In this document: piece after piece, positions 36,795 through 48,417 of the stretch | Numbering within the stretch: the stretch's first letter is position 1 | How the letters are laid out: each line of letters starts with the position of its first letter | Source: Clostridium sp. CAG:440 | GTDB taxonomy: Bacteria; Bacillota; Clostridia; TANB77; CAG-508 | DNA length: 60,398 bases | Assembly (NCBI GenBank): GCA_000437215.1 | Contig: FR898635.1 | Location: forward strand, 1-60,398 | Direction: 5' to 3' | The notes under the pieces: generated by a model | Seen by the model: only the letters and a program-made list of their open reading frames with translations | Told to the model about the DNA's origin: nothing | Databases searched by the model: none | Translations under genes and position numbers: made by a program

Positions 36795-37838
36795 ATGAAA
36801 AAAATAATTTTTATAGTAGTATTAGTTATAATTTTATTATTTGTATTGTATAACTTTACACCAGTTTTTGCTCCTTTAAAAGAAACTATACTATATACTA
36901 AATATGTATCAGACAATGGCTTTTTACATGTAGATGGAACAAGCATAAAAAATAATAAAAACAATGATTTTGAATTAATGGGACTTAGTAGTCATGGTTT
37001 GCAATGGTATAATCAATTGCTTACTTATGACAATTTAAAAACTTTAAAAGATACGTGGAAAATTAATGTTTTTAGAATTGCTATGTATACTGATGAAAAC
37101 GGTTATATTAATAATAAAGATGAAATGAAACAAAAATTAATAGAAATAACAAATAATTTAATTGACTTAGATATGTATGTAATAATTGATTGGCATACAT
37201 TAAAAGACAATGACCCTAATAAGTATAAAGAAGATGCAAAAGTATTTTTTGATGAAATTTCGACTTTATATAAAGACTCTCCAAATATTATATATGAAAT
37301 ATGTAATGAACCAAGTGGAAATACTGTAACATGGGATGACCAAATAAAACCATATGCGGAAGAAATAATACCAATAATACGAAAAAATGCTCCAAAATCA
37401 TTAATTATTGTTGGAACTCCTAATTGGTGTAAAGATTTAACTTCACCTTCTAATAATAAACTAAATCATGAAAATATATTGTATTCATGCCATTTTTATG
37501 CTGGAACACACAAACAAGAATTAAGAGATGAAATAGATAAAGCATTACAAAATAATCTTCCAGTAATTGTTTCTGAATGGGGTACAACTGATGCAAGTGG
37601 TAACGGTAGTGTAGACATAGAAGAATCAAAAAAATGGATAGAATATTTAAATAGTAAAAAAATAAGTCATATAAATTGGTCTTTTTCTAACAAAAATGAA
37701 TCTTCTGCAATTATAAGACAAGATTATTTAGAAAATCCAGATAATAATGATACTTCTAATAATGAAGATAACTTAAAAAATGATTTTAATGATTACTTAA
37801 CTGAATCTGGAAAATTTGTAAAATCAATCTTTAATTAA
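36795..37838 (+). CDS. family 5 glycoside hydrolase (endoglucanase), membrane-tethered
   Basis: A 347-residue GH5_2-like beta-1,4-glucanase. A membrane anchor or uncleaved signal (about 3-22) places the enzyme outside the cell. Acid/base Glu is in IYEICNEPSG (near 175) and nucleophile Glu in VIVSEWGTTD (near 261); LMGLSSHGLQW, FRIAMY and VIIDWHTL are typical. It starts one base after the GT2 stop, implying coupled expression. In cellulose synthesis loci such a glucanase trims or releases the nascent chain, the likely role here; a scavenging cellulase is less likely given the operon. Confidence 0.9.
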   Translation: MKKIIFIVVLVIILLFVLYNFTPVFAPLKETILYTKYVSDNGFLHVDGTSIKNNKNNDFELMGLSSHGLQWYNQLLTYDNLKTLKDTWKINVFRIAMYTDENGYINNKDEMKQKLIEITNNLIDLDMYVIIDWHTLKDNDPNKYKEDAKVFFDEISTLYKDSPNIIYEICNEPSGNTVTWDDQIKPYAEEIIPIIRKNAPKSLIIVGTPNWCKDLTSPSNNKLNHENILYSCHFYAGTHKQELRDEIDKALQNNLPVIVSEWGTTDASGNGSVDIEESKKWIEYLNSKKISHINWSFSNKNESSAIIRQDYLENPDNNDTSNNEDNLKNDFNDYLTESGKFVKSIFN

Positions 37839-37859
37839 TTTTAATAAAAATAAGTATAT

Positions 37860-37887
37860 AAAAAACCAGTGAATTCACTGGTTTTTT
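37860..37887. terminator. bidirectional terminator
   Basis: A 28-base perfect palindrome (A6, CCAGTGAATTCACTGG, T6) between the convergent GH5 and giant surface-protein genes. Confidence 0.85.
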
Positions 37888-37896
37888 ATGTTTTTA

Positions 37897-40800
37897 TTAT
37901 TTTATTTCAGTCTTACAGTCTGTATAATTACTTGATGTTATTGTTTCTACCTGTGTTCCAGAGTAAGTTGTACTAAATCTTCCATGTATACCAACTAAAT
38001 AGTCTGCATTTGTTGTTCCTTTAATTAAACTATTACTAATATTAGTTCCTATCATTGTAATCATTGATTGTCCAGCTGAAGAAATCACACCTGGGTCTCC
38101 TATAATTCCACCAACAGAATCATTTCCTGTTATAGTTACCGCATATTTTCCTTCTTCAAATGTTTCATTTTCTTTACCTCCAACAAAACAATTTTCTATT
38201 TTTACTGTTGCTCCTCCTGAAATTCCACCTACTTGTGAATTTCCTGATATGTTACTATCTATAACATTACATTTTTTTACATATGTATCAGTTCCGGTAA
38301 AATTTGAACCATGTCCTACAATTCCACCTACTCCGTTTACTCCTTCTCCTGTAATATTTGTATTTAATAATGTACATCCTGAAATTGTATTTGATGCAGA
38401 TCCAATAATTCCACCTAAATGTCCTGTTGTTGCAATTAATTTTGATTCATTTACATTACAATTGCTTAATATTGTTGTTCCTACTGGCATATTACCAACT
38501 ATTCCACCAAAATCACCACTTGCTGTTCCTGTTATAGTTGATTTATTTACCGTACATCCAGTAATATTTGCCTGTGATATTCCGGCAATTATACCTCCTC
38601 TTTCTTTTGCAATTACATTAACATTATTTACTGTAATATTTTTTACATCACTTGCTGAATCTGCTTGTCCAATAGTCCCTACTGTTTGACTCTTAGTTCC
38701 ATCTATTGTTATATCATTAATATTTATGTTATCTGTTATTATTTTTCCAAATCCAAGTAATATTCCTGTATGTTGTGTTCCTCCAACTATTTTATTTGTT
38801 CCATTTGATGTTTTATTTATTGTAATTCCTGTAAATTTAGCAATCGATGTTACTGTTTGGTCAGACATTAAATTACTTGTTTTCGTAGCAATACCAACTA
38901 ATCCTCCTGTACTTCCATAAGAATCTTCTGATACGGAAATATTTGTTAAAGTTATATTATTCAATTTTGGATTTACTGCGACACCAACTAGTCCTCCAGT
39001 TCCATAACTTCCTAAAACTTTTAAATTAGATAATGTTATATTTGAAATTGGCATTTCTTCTTTTGTATCTGTTATTGCAATTAATCCTCCTGCTCCTCTT
39101 TTGGCACTAACAAATACATTATTTCCTGTAATTTTATCTATACTTGGACTTGCATATGAATATCCTGCAATTCCTCCTGCTTCGCCATTTGTTGTTATAG
39201 ATATATTATTAAACTTTTTAACATTGCTAACATTTAATATAGATCCTAATTGTACGGCTATCATACCTCCTGATGTTCCACCTGTGTTATTGTTTATTGT
39301 TATTCCCTCAAGATTAACATTATCAATACTTGTAGAGTCAGTTGCATTTGCTGCAATTCCACCAATTTGTACAGTTGATTTTTTACCATTTAAAACATTT
39401 AAATTAATTTTGCTTAAATTAGAATTTGTAACATTTATTTTTCCTGCTTTACCAACAAGACCACCTATTAATCTTGTTGAAGCACTTACTGTATTATTAT
39501 CTGTACATGTTAAATCTTCTACATTACAATTATCAAATGTTATTGTGGCTCCAAATGTTGTTCCAATAATACCAGCCATATTATCTGATGAAGTTTCTAT
39601 TTCTACATTTTTTACTGTACAATTTGAAATATTTTGTAAATCCCCTGCATCAGCTACTATTCCTGCTGCACTTCCATACATACCTGTATGTGATTCATTT
39701 CCTGTATTTATATTTGTATTTTCCACTTTACAGCCACTTATTTCGCAACCTTCACCAGCAATGCTTCCCATAATTCCTCCTGTTGATGTTGCATTTGATG
39801 TTATAGTTAAATCTGTAACATTACAATTTTTAATTTTATATTGATTAAAACATGCGCCTGCCACAATTCCGCCAACAGCTGTAGTTCCAGATGAGTAACT
39901 TACCATTTTAGTTGTATTAAAGTTAATGTTAACATTATTTACATTAGATTCTTCAATTGTATAACTTCCATTAACTCCACTTGTCATCAAACCACCAAGT
40001 TCTGAACCTTGTCCTTCCATATCTAAGTCTTTAACATTACATTTATAAATATATGTTGTGTCATATGACATTGCAACAATTCCTGCCACAGTAGAACTGT
40101 ACTCATTATATTGGCTTTTTGATTTTATATTAGTATTTATTACATTACATTCTTTAAATTCTGAAGGATTAAATGTAAATCCGCACTATTCCTCCTGTAT
40201 TTCTTGCCTTGTTATTTGTTATAGTAGAATCAACTACCTTACAATTATTAAATGTAGTATTTAAATTAGTTGCTCCTGCAATTCCTCCCATAGAATCATT
40301 ATAGCCTGATCCATTTTCAGAATTTATTGTAGTTTTTTCTACTACACAATTATCTATTAATGAACTACACTCTTCTCTAGCATTTGATTGAATTGCATTA
40401 TATATTCCTCCAACATTTCCATAGTTAGCATTAATTTCAGAATCATATACTTTAGCATTTATTATATTTACAGTTCCTTTACTGTAAACATAATTTTCTG
40501 CAAGAATTCCTGCTGTGTTTATTCCGTAAGAACTACTTTGAATACCATTATTATATATTTTACTACTTATTACTTGAACATTTTTAATTAGAGTATCTAC
40601 ATCATTTGAATTATAACCCATTCCAAATATTCCTGCTACATTAATATAACTCCCACTTGATTGATTTTTAAATTCAACTGTAGATTCTGTTACATTACAT
40701 TCAGTTATATATACTTGTTTAATTTCATAACCTTGTCCATATATTCCACTTACTGCTGTTCCATTACCTGCATAGTTTTCGGTAATAATACTAGAATTAC

Positions 40801-43800
40801 TTACATTACAATTATTAATTTCATTGTATACCTCATTACTATATCCATAGCCTCCAAATGCAATTATTCCTGCAGCATTATTATATTTTGCATTTACAGT
40901 AGAATCTACAACATTACAATCATTTATATAAATATATTGACTTTCATTTATTGTTCTTGTTCCATATCTATTTATTGAAGCAATTATCCCTGCGGTTTGC
41001 ATATTAGAACCATTATTACTTGAATTATTAATATTTACATTTTCTATTTTACAATTTTTTAATGTTACATATTCTGTACATGCATCTCCAACAATTCCTC
41101 CTAAAGAATTATAATTTCCCCCTTCATTAATTGTTAAATTACAATTATTAGCATTTGAATTTGTTATATCCAATCTATAAGCATTGGTTTGAGCTATAAT
41201 ACCTGACACGTGACTTGTTCCACTTATATTTCCAGTGTTTACGCAATTATCGATTTTTGTTGTTCCACATTTTATTACCTGTCCATCTATATAATCTACC
41301 CAATAATTTTTAGCAATTATTCCCGCTGCTTCTATACTGTTAGATCCTGCTGGCATTGTTGATGTAATATCTCCAGTATTGTTACAATTTGATATTTCAA
41401 TTGTACCTACAGCTCCTGATAAAATTCCAGAACATGTTGCATAATTTCCTGTAATACTAGATTGGTTATTACATTCATTTAAATTTAATTTAATTCTTGA
41501 ATAAGATAAAACTCCTGATACTAATCCTTCATTATTTTGAGATGTTCCCTCGATTTCATTTAAATTATTACATTTTTCAACTATTGCAATATCATTATCT
41601 GTATTTTTATCTATTGCAGCAACTATTCCAGAAGCTCTTACATTTTGACTTTGAGAACTTATTTTTCCTGTATTTGAGCATTCGTAAATTAAAGTTCTTC
41701 CTTTTCCCATTCCTAGAATTCCAGCTGTATTTGTATATTCATAATTATTTGTTATGATTCCTTCATTAACTGATTTTACTATTTGTATTTCATTTATATT
41801 CCAAGTAATATTACTAGTATTTCCTTCGTTATATACTTTACCTGTTTTGCTTGAAGATGTATCTAAACTTCCAACTTGTATACTATTAAATTCATCTTCT
41901 GAAATCACATTAACAGTTGCTTCTACATAATATTTTTCTTCTTCTTTATTCCATTTTTTTATTATATTTAATTTTATGTAGTTATTTGATATATCCTTAT
42001 AACCAACTGGTGCTTGTACCTCTTTTATATAATATATATCAGTTCCTGTTGTATCTATTTTCGTAAGTCCAAAATTTAACTTTCCATTTTGTACATCTAT
42101 ATTTTCATAACCATTTATAACTTGTTTTTCTCTATTTAGTACTTTAAATCTTGCACCATTTAATAAACCACTATTTTCAAAGTCTGTTTTACTTAATTCG
42201 ACATTATATTCACCTGTTGTTCTTTCATTTTTTATAGCTAAACTTACAAACTCATTTATGTTATCATAGTTTGCAAAAATTCTTTGAACTTCATATCCTT
42301 CTGGTCTTGTATACCCAACTATTCCTGCTGCATTATAACTTTTTGCATTAATAGAACCTTTATTTATACAATTATTTACTTTTACTGGTCCAAGTCCACA
42401 TCCCAAAAAGCCTCCGATATTATTGCTTGTTGCTGTAATTGTTGATTCATTTATACAATCTCTTAATACTAAAATTGTCTTGCTTTTTGTATGTCCTACA
42501 ACCCCCCCAACATTTCTTAGTGTTGAATTTACTTTTCCTGTTACTTTACAATTTTTTAATATTGCATTTTCTGAATAACCAATTATAGATCCAACTGCAT
42601 CTATATCTTCTTCGGTTTCTTCTTTAGTATCTGTATTGTCTGCATTTTCATCCACATATTTTGTAACATTAATATCTACATTTTCTAATGTTAGGTTTTC
42701 TATTATACCTGAATAAGTTCCAAATAATCCAAATTTCTTTGTTGTTTGGTCATTTGTATCTATTTTTAGGTTTGTTATTTTATGTCCGTTTCCATCAATC
42801 ATTACATTGCTTACATTTAAAGGTGTCCAATCTTCTCCTTGTAAATCAATGTCTTGTTTTAATATATATTTTTTTGTTTGATTATTTTGAATATTTAGTA
42901 AATCATTTTTTGTATTGATTTCTATTGTTTTATATTTAGATGTATCTACATCTATGTCTTGTACGTCACATTCTATTTTAGTTGTAAATTTAGTTGCATC
43001 TACAACTTTGCTTATAACATCTACTTGTATTAAATATTTTATTGTATTTTTATAGCCTTCTGGTGTATGTACTTCTCTTACATAATATGTTTCTTGTTTT
43101 TCTCCTTTGGTTTCCATTATTCCAAAGTCTAATATTCCTCCATTTGCTGTAACACCAGTTTTTATCACTTTTTTATTAGAATCTAATAATTCAAATGTCG
43201 CCCCATTTAATAATTCATTATCTATTTCATCTATTTTATTTATTCTAAAAGAATATTTTACTGGCATATTGTTTGAAACTATTATACTTTCAAAATCATT
43301 ATCATCTTCTGTACCAACTATATATGAGTTTTCGTCTGAATTTTGACTTTCTTCTTTCATATAATTTGAATCTACTGGCCCTGTAATATTTCCTGGTATT
43401 GAATCAATATCCTCTCCAGATCCTTCTGTTATTTGCGCTATATTTACAAGTCTTTTTAATTCATCTGTTTTGTCTGTATTTACTATACATTCTATACTTA
43501 TTTCTTGATAGCTTAAACCATATACTCCCGTATACGGATTTATTGATAATGGTTTTAAAAATTCAGTTGTAACACTTCTTCCATCTTCTGAAACTTTCCA
43601 ACCATATTTTATATTAGTTGCACTATTTCCATTAAAATCTAAACCTTCTGGTAAATATTCTGTTATTTTATTTGCTGTTCCTGCAATTGTGCCTTCATTA
43701 TATACTCTTATATTGTATACTATTTTATCTCCTTTTTGAGGATATACAACATTTTTGCTATGTTGATATTGTATTTTTCCATTTACTATTTTTACTTTAG

Positions 43801-44890
43801 GTTCTCTTGAATTACTTATTTCTTTATTGTTTATACTATATATGTATTGTCTTAAAGATAAGTCAAATCCATCTTTTTGTTCTTGTACATATATTGTTTT
43901 ATCTCTTAATAAATTATTAATAGTATATGTATCACCAAAATTCAAGTTTATCTTTTGTACTGTATTTTCAGAATCCAAATAATCTCCCTTAGATTCTATA
44001 AATACTGCTATACTATCATAATTATAATTTTCACCTTTTTCTACTCTAAATGTTATATTTTCTTCACATTCGAAATCATTATTTGTTATTTGCTCTCCAT
44101 TTGCTTCATTTATTATTTTTATTCCTTGTAATACATTTAAATTAATATTATGAGTACAATTTTTATAATGCATATTAGGCATTTTAGATACATTATAATT
44201 ATTTGGATTTAGTATTTCTAAATTTTCCTTTGTATTGTCTACAAATACATCTTTAACTCCAGCAAATGAGTCATAATATATTGTTTTAACAGTATTAGGA
44301 ATTTTTACATTTGTAGCATTTATACATCCTGCAAAAGTACTAGAATCTATAGATATTATAGAATCACCTATATTAATTGTTTTTAATTTTGAGCAATTAT
44401 AAAATGCCCTTTCACCAACTTTAGTAACATTGTCTGGTATACTAACACTTTCAATAGCACAATTTTGAAAAGCTGCTGTTCCAATTATTTCTAATTCTTG
44501 TGGAAATTTGGCATCTTTTAATGAATAACAATTTAAAAATGCATAATTTCCAATTGTGCTAACTGTATCTGGTATAACAATTTTTTCTACCTTCCCAGAA
44601 TAATCATATGAACTATTATTTTTACCAAATATATTATATTGGGTATATCCAAATTTTTCCCCAATTATGCTAGTTACTGGATAACCTCCTAATTTTGTTG
44701 GTATTGTAACTGTTGTACTTGGTGTTCCACTATATACATAAACATTTACCGCTTCTCCATCTACTACTTCATAATACCATGTTAATCCATTTTGGTATTG
44801 AGTAAAACCTTCCGATTTAGTTGTAAAAGTTAATATGGTTACACAAGCTAATATTAAAATACTAATTATTGCAATAACCTTCTTTTTCAT
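37897..44890 (-). CDS. giant surface protein: BspA-type LRR, SpaA and GLUG-repeat domains (+1 frameshift at CGGA)
   Basis: Read with one +1 shift this gives 2330 residues. Signal peptide (about 1-25); BspA-like leucine-rich repeats (about 90-215; VEKIVIPDTVSTIGNYAFLNC); a DUF11-like adhesin module (about 340-480); two SpaA/Cna-B-type domains (ELLNGATFELLDSN and GLLNGARFKVLNRE); then very long arrays of GLUG-like beta-helix repeats (consensus GGIVG..., NCNV..STI) to the end. In GTG CGG ATT (CGG 40183-40181) skipping C continues GFTFNPSEFKECNVINTNI, preserving the GGIVG repeat; the zero frame stops at 40169. No LPXTG or membrane anchor is seen at the C-terminus, so attachment is unclear. It lies 15 bases after the MucBP/SpaA gene. 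Confidence 0.87.
40180..40183 (-). other. CGGA +1 recoding site in giant surface protein gene
   Basis: Codon 1570, GTG CGG ATT. Skip C, GGA TTT ACA keeps the repeat phase; the zero frame ends 5 codons later, including the stop. The repeat continues for 761 codons beyond. Confidence 0.78.
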
Positions 44891-44905
44891 TTACTTTCTC
44901 CCTTT

Positions 44906-47344
44906 TTATTTTTTTATTTTTATCTTTATAACAACTGCACTAATTATTAGAATTGTTAATATAATAAATATTGATATTTCAAATGCACCTGTTTTTATTG
45001 AAATAATAAATTTCTCTTCATTTTTGTTATCTTCTGTATTATCTTTAGCATTATAATCATTTTCATATTTTGAAATAACAGCCTTATTATTTCTTTCACC
45101 AATGCTATTAGCATTTAAATTCCATTTAAATGTAATTTCTAAATTCTTAGATTCCCCTGGATTTATAATCTTTTTAGCCAAACTTGTTGTTGTAACAACA
45201 TTTCCATTGTTTACCCAAATGTTATCATTTACAAGCTCAAAGTCTTTTGGTATATAATCACTTATTTCGCTTGCATATCCTGCTATTTCACCAATATTTT
45301 TTACCTTTAAACCATAAGTTACATATATTTGAGTTTTAGAAATTTTTTTGCTATTAATTTCTTTTTTAAATATTTGATCTTTTTTTCCTAGTCCAAGACT
45401 AGTTACAGTTTCTCCTATATCATCTTTTATTTTTATTTCTTTTATATATTTTACTAACTCTAAGTCAAATTGTTTTACTTGTACTTTTTCTTCAGACTTG
45501 TCATTTTCTTGATTTTTTTCTAATCTGGTTGATTCAATTTTTGCTATATTAGTTATTACTCTATTTTCATCTTTAACTTTATTCTCATTTACTTTAAATT
45601 CTATTTGTATATCTTTGTATTTTGGTAATTCATTATTTATATCAAATCCATCTATTTGTTCATTTTTTAATTTTTCAGTTTTTAGTACGGTTGCATCTTT
45701 TATATTTTCTACTTCTACTAAATTTCCTGCTTTATCTTGTTTATACATCTTCCATTCATTTTCTTTGTTGATTGTACTATCTGTTATAAATTCTAATCCT
45801 TCTGGAATATATTCATATATATATCTTCCTAATGTTTGCTTTTCTCCTTCATTAAATATTCTTAATGTAAATACTAATTTTTGATTATTTGCAACTTTGC
45901 ATATTTCGTTATTTTTTGTATATTCAATTTTGCCTTCTATATTTTTTGCTACAATTTCTTTATTAGTTAATTTTTCTTCATCTATACTATACAAATATTT
46001 TTGCATACTTAAATCAAAAGTTTTAGGCTCATCCTTTATTATTTTAGCCTTTTCTTCATCTTCATTATTATTTATGTCTTTTTCATTTTCTAAACTTTCA
46101 GTTTTTGCTGTATTTATAATTGTGCCTTCTTCTTTTATTACCTCTAATTCAATTTTGATATCTTCATATAATGGTTTTTCGTTATTTTCAATTTCAAAAC
46201 CTTTTATTGTTTTTCCAACTAAATAATTTGTCTTTACTAAATTATTTTCTTCTTCCCATTTATAATCTTTATTTATTTTACTATCACTTAAATATTTTAG
46301 GCCATCCGGAATTATGTCTTCCACTGTTTTTCCTACTATATCTTGATTTCCTTCATTGTATACCCTTATTGTATATACTATCTTTTCACCTTTTTTTACT
46401 TCAAGTGGTTCTTCACTTTTGTCATAAACAACTTTTCCATTCTCAATTCTTGCTGTAACCTCTTTTTTTGTTTGTGTGTCATTAATTGAAGTTAAAATCT
46501 TTTTTAATGCTATTTCATTTGTTTGTATTTTTTTATTTTTTATAGTTAATAATATTTCATCATTTTGAGTTTGTTCTAACTCTAATTCATTATTTTGTGA
46601 TGTTGCTATTAACTCATATTGTTTATTTTCATTATTATATTTTTTTTGTATTTGTAAAACGTAGTTTGAAGTAAGTGTTTTTTCAAATCCTTGTGGAGCT
46701 TCTTCTTCTTTTATTGTATAATTTTCTGTTCCTTCGCTTTGAACATTTATTGCTCCAATTGTAAGTTTTCCATTTGTTGTTGTTCCATCTACTGTTATAT
46801 CTGATTGTATTTTAAATTTTCCACCTGTTAACTTTTTTCCTTCTTCAGTTTCTTGCATTAATACCAATTTATAGTCTCTGCTTTGTCTTTCATTTCCAAT
46901 TTGTATTGTTACATTATTTCCTTCACTTACATTTGTTTTTACTAGATTTTGAATTAATTTATATTGGTATACTACAGTAATATCTTCTTTCTTATAATTT
47001 CCTATTTTGTTTAAAGGGTCTTTTTTTGCTGCTACATAATGTGATATTTCTTTTCTGCTTGTTGTATATTCTTTTCCAACTATTCCCTCTATCTCATCAT
47101 TCTCAGCAATCTTATTTCCATCTTCATCTTGATACATTATTATTACTTTTCCCTTTTCTGTTCCATAATCAAATGAATTTTCATCTTCTTGGCTTAAGCT
47201 TTTTGACTCTTGCCCTTGAATTATTTCTTTTGTACTGCTACTTTTATAAATCATAGCTACAATCATTATAATTCCAATTAGAATTACACTTGCTATAATA
47301 AAAATTTTTTTGTTTGCTCTTGTGTCAAGATTTTTTGGTTTCAT
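44906..47344 (-). CDS. membrane-anchored surface protein with MucBP, SpaA and DUF11-like domains
   Basis: An 812-residue protein. Cytoplasmic basic start and membrane helix (about 13-31), a MucBP-like domain (about 65-130; GKVIIMYQDEDGNKI, ITVVYQY), a SpaA-like domain (about 150-235; GGKFKIQSD, EEEAPQGFEKT), and three DUF11-like modules beginning FDLSMQKYLYSI, FDLELVKYIKEI and similar, with EYIPEGLEF. A C-terminal membrane helix and Lys tail (about 785-812) follow a KTG but no clear LPXTG. The FDLS..QYLYSI module is also in the giant protein encoded 15 bases downstream, so the two are related components of one surface structure. GGGGGATTAAC precedes the start. Confidence 0.8.
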   Translation of the reverse strand: MKPKNLDTRANKKIFIIASVILIGIIMIVAMIYKSSSTKEIIQGQESKSLSQEDENSFDYGTEKGKVIIMYQDEDGNKIAENDEIEGIVGKEYTTSRKEISHYVAAKKDPLNKIGNYKKEDITVVYQYKLIQNLVKTNVSEGNNVTIQIGNERQSRDYKLVLMQETEEGKKLTGGKFKIQSDITVDGTTTNGKLTIGAINVQSEGTENYTIKEEEAPQGFEKTLTSNYVLQIQKKYNNENKQYELIATSQNNELELEQTQNDEILLTIKNKKIQTNEIALKKILTSINDTQTKKEVTARIENGKVVYDKSEEPLEVKKGEKIVYTIRVYNEGNQDIVGKTVEDIIPDGLKYLSDSKINKDYKWEEENNLVKTNYLVGKTIKGFEIENNEKPLYEDIKIELEVIKEEGTIINTAKTESLENEKDINNNEDEEKAKIIKDEPKTFDLSMQKYLYSIDEEKLTNKEIVAKNIEGKIEYTKNNEICKVANNQKLVFTLRIFNEGEKQTLGRYIYEYIPEGLEFITDSTINKENEWKMYKQDKAGNLVEVENIKDATVLKTEKLKNEQIDGFDINNELPKYKDIQIEFKVNENKVKDENRVITNIAKIESTRLEKNQENDKSEEKVQVKQFDLELVKYIKEIKIKDDIGETVTSLGLGKKDQIFKKEINSKKISKTQIYVTYGLKVKNIGEIAGYASEISDYIPKDFELVNDNIWVNNGNVVTTTSLAKKIINPGESKNLEITFKWNLNANSIGERNNKAVISKYENDYNAKDNTEDNKNEEKFIISIKTGAFEISIFIILTILIISAVVIKIKIKK

Positions 47345-47671
47345 GTTAATCCCCCTATAAATTTAAATATTTTATACTTTATTATTTATTTTTTTTTAAC
47401 CTTAGTCAATATAACTATTAGAAGGATTTTAAATCCTATTACATCATATTCTTAGGGAATTATAGATTTTAAGAATACTTATATATATATGTCATTTTCA
47501 TTTTTTTTTAGTAATATTTTTGACATAAAAATACATTTTTCTTAGGGCATGTATATTAAACAGATTATTTGTATTATAAAAATTAGGTATTGGATTTCTA
47601 CATAAAATAAAGACCTATGATTTTTATCATAAGTCTTTTATATTATTATTTGGTTAAGATTTTCCATAATT
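47345..47671. other. intergenic region, 327 bp
   Basis: Contains the YgjP-like terminator at 47609-47639 and, on the minus strand, the leader of the MucBP gene with a TTGACT (47409-47404) as a possible -35 but no well-spaced -10. The rest is A/T-rich with no ORF, tRNA or recognisable RNA. Confidence 0.5.
47609..47639 (-). terminator. terminator of the YgjP-like gene
   Basis: AAAGACcTATGAT pairs with ATCATAaGTCTTT across a short T loop (one mismatch), 33 bases after the stop at 47672. Confidence 0.65.
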
Positions 47672-48367
47672 TTACCTATCATACTTGCTAGAATTTAGCT
47701 CTTTTTTATATTTTTTATAATCTGGCATATAGCCCTCTACCATTTGCCAGAATTGTTTTGAATGATTCATATGTTTTAAATGGCACACTTCATGTAAAAC
47801 AACATATTCAAATGCCTTAGGGCTATATTCAATCAATTTTAAAGCTATACTTATATTTTTTGTAGAAGAACAGCTTCCCCAGGCACTTTTCATATCTCTT
47901 ACCCTATACTTTTTTGGTGCTAGTCCAACCATATTTGTAACTTTTTTCATAGTATAATCTAATTGTTTTTGTATTATTTGCATATACATTTTATTTATTA
48001 TCTTTTCTATTTTATTAGATAAATTTGGTTCCATCTTATATGTAAATGGTAAATTTATAATTATGTTGCAGTCTGTTATATCTACCTTAATTTGATTAGT
48101 TTCTTCATAATTAATTTTTAAAATATACTCCTTCCCTAAAATTTTATATATTTCACCTTCTTGATATTTTTTTAATTCATTATTTTTTTGATTGTACTTT
48201 TCTAAAGATTTTTGAATCCAATTAGATTTTTTATAAACTATTTCTTCTATTTGTTTATTTGTTACGTAATATGGCACTTTTACTATTACTTTTCCGTTCT
48301 TTATTTGAAGATATATATTTTTTCTTTTGCCTTTATTTATTTCATATTCTATATTATTTATTATCAT
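47672..48367 (-). CDS. YgjP-family (DUF45/M48-like) metallopeptidase
   Basis: A 231-residue zincin. The C-terminal half has WGSCSSTKNISIALKLI, then HEVCHLKHMNHSKQFW (HExxH plus third His), typical of YgjP/WLM-type proteins often annotated as metal-dependent hydrolases or SprT-like. N-terminal residues 1-100 are beta-rich (VPYYVTNKQIEEIVYKKSNWI). The role in the cell is not established. AAAGGAAG precedes the start; it is divergent from the radical-SAM gene with only 50 bases between. Confidence 0.87.
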   Translation of the reverse strand: MIINNIEYEINKGKRKNIYLQIKNGKVIVKVPYYVTNKQIEEIVYKKSNWIQKSLEKYNQKNNELKKYQEGEIYKILGKEYILKINYEETNQIKVDITDCNIIINLPFTYKMEPNLSNKIEKIINKMYMQIIQKQLDYTMKKVTNMVGLAPKKYRVRDMKSAWGSCSSTKNISIALKLIEYSPKAFEYVVLHEVCHLKHMNHSKQFWQMVEGYMPDYKKYKKELNSSKYDR

Positions 48368-48382
48368 TTTTACTTCCTTTAT

Positions 48383-48411
48383 TTGTATTTTTTATTATTT
48401 TTTGCTATAAT
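48383..48411 (+). promoter_or_regulatory. promoter giving a probable leaderless mRNA
   Basis: TTGTAT (48383-48388), 17 bases, TATAAT (48406-48411). The ATG of the radical-SAM gene begins 7 bases after the -10, the normal start of transcription, and no Shine-Dalgarno is present. Confidence 0.65.
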
Positions 48412-48417
48412 ACCATT

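Noticed and set aside
38249..39844. Plus-strand open frames rich in Ile, Pro and Val opposite the giant surface protein
   Set aside because: They mirror the GLUG repeats on the minus strand and have no start signals.
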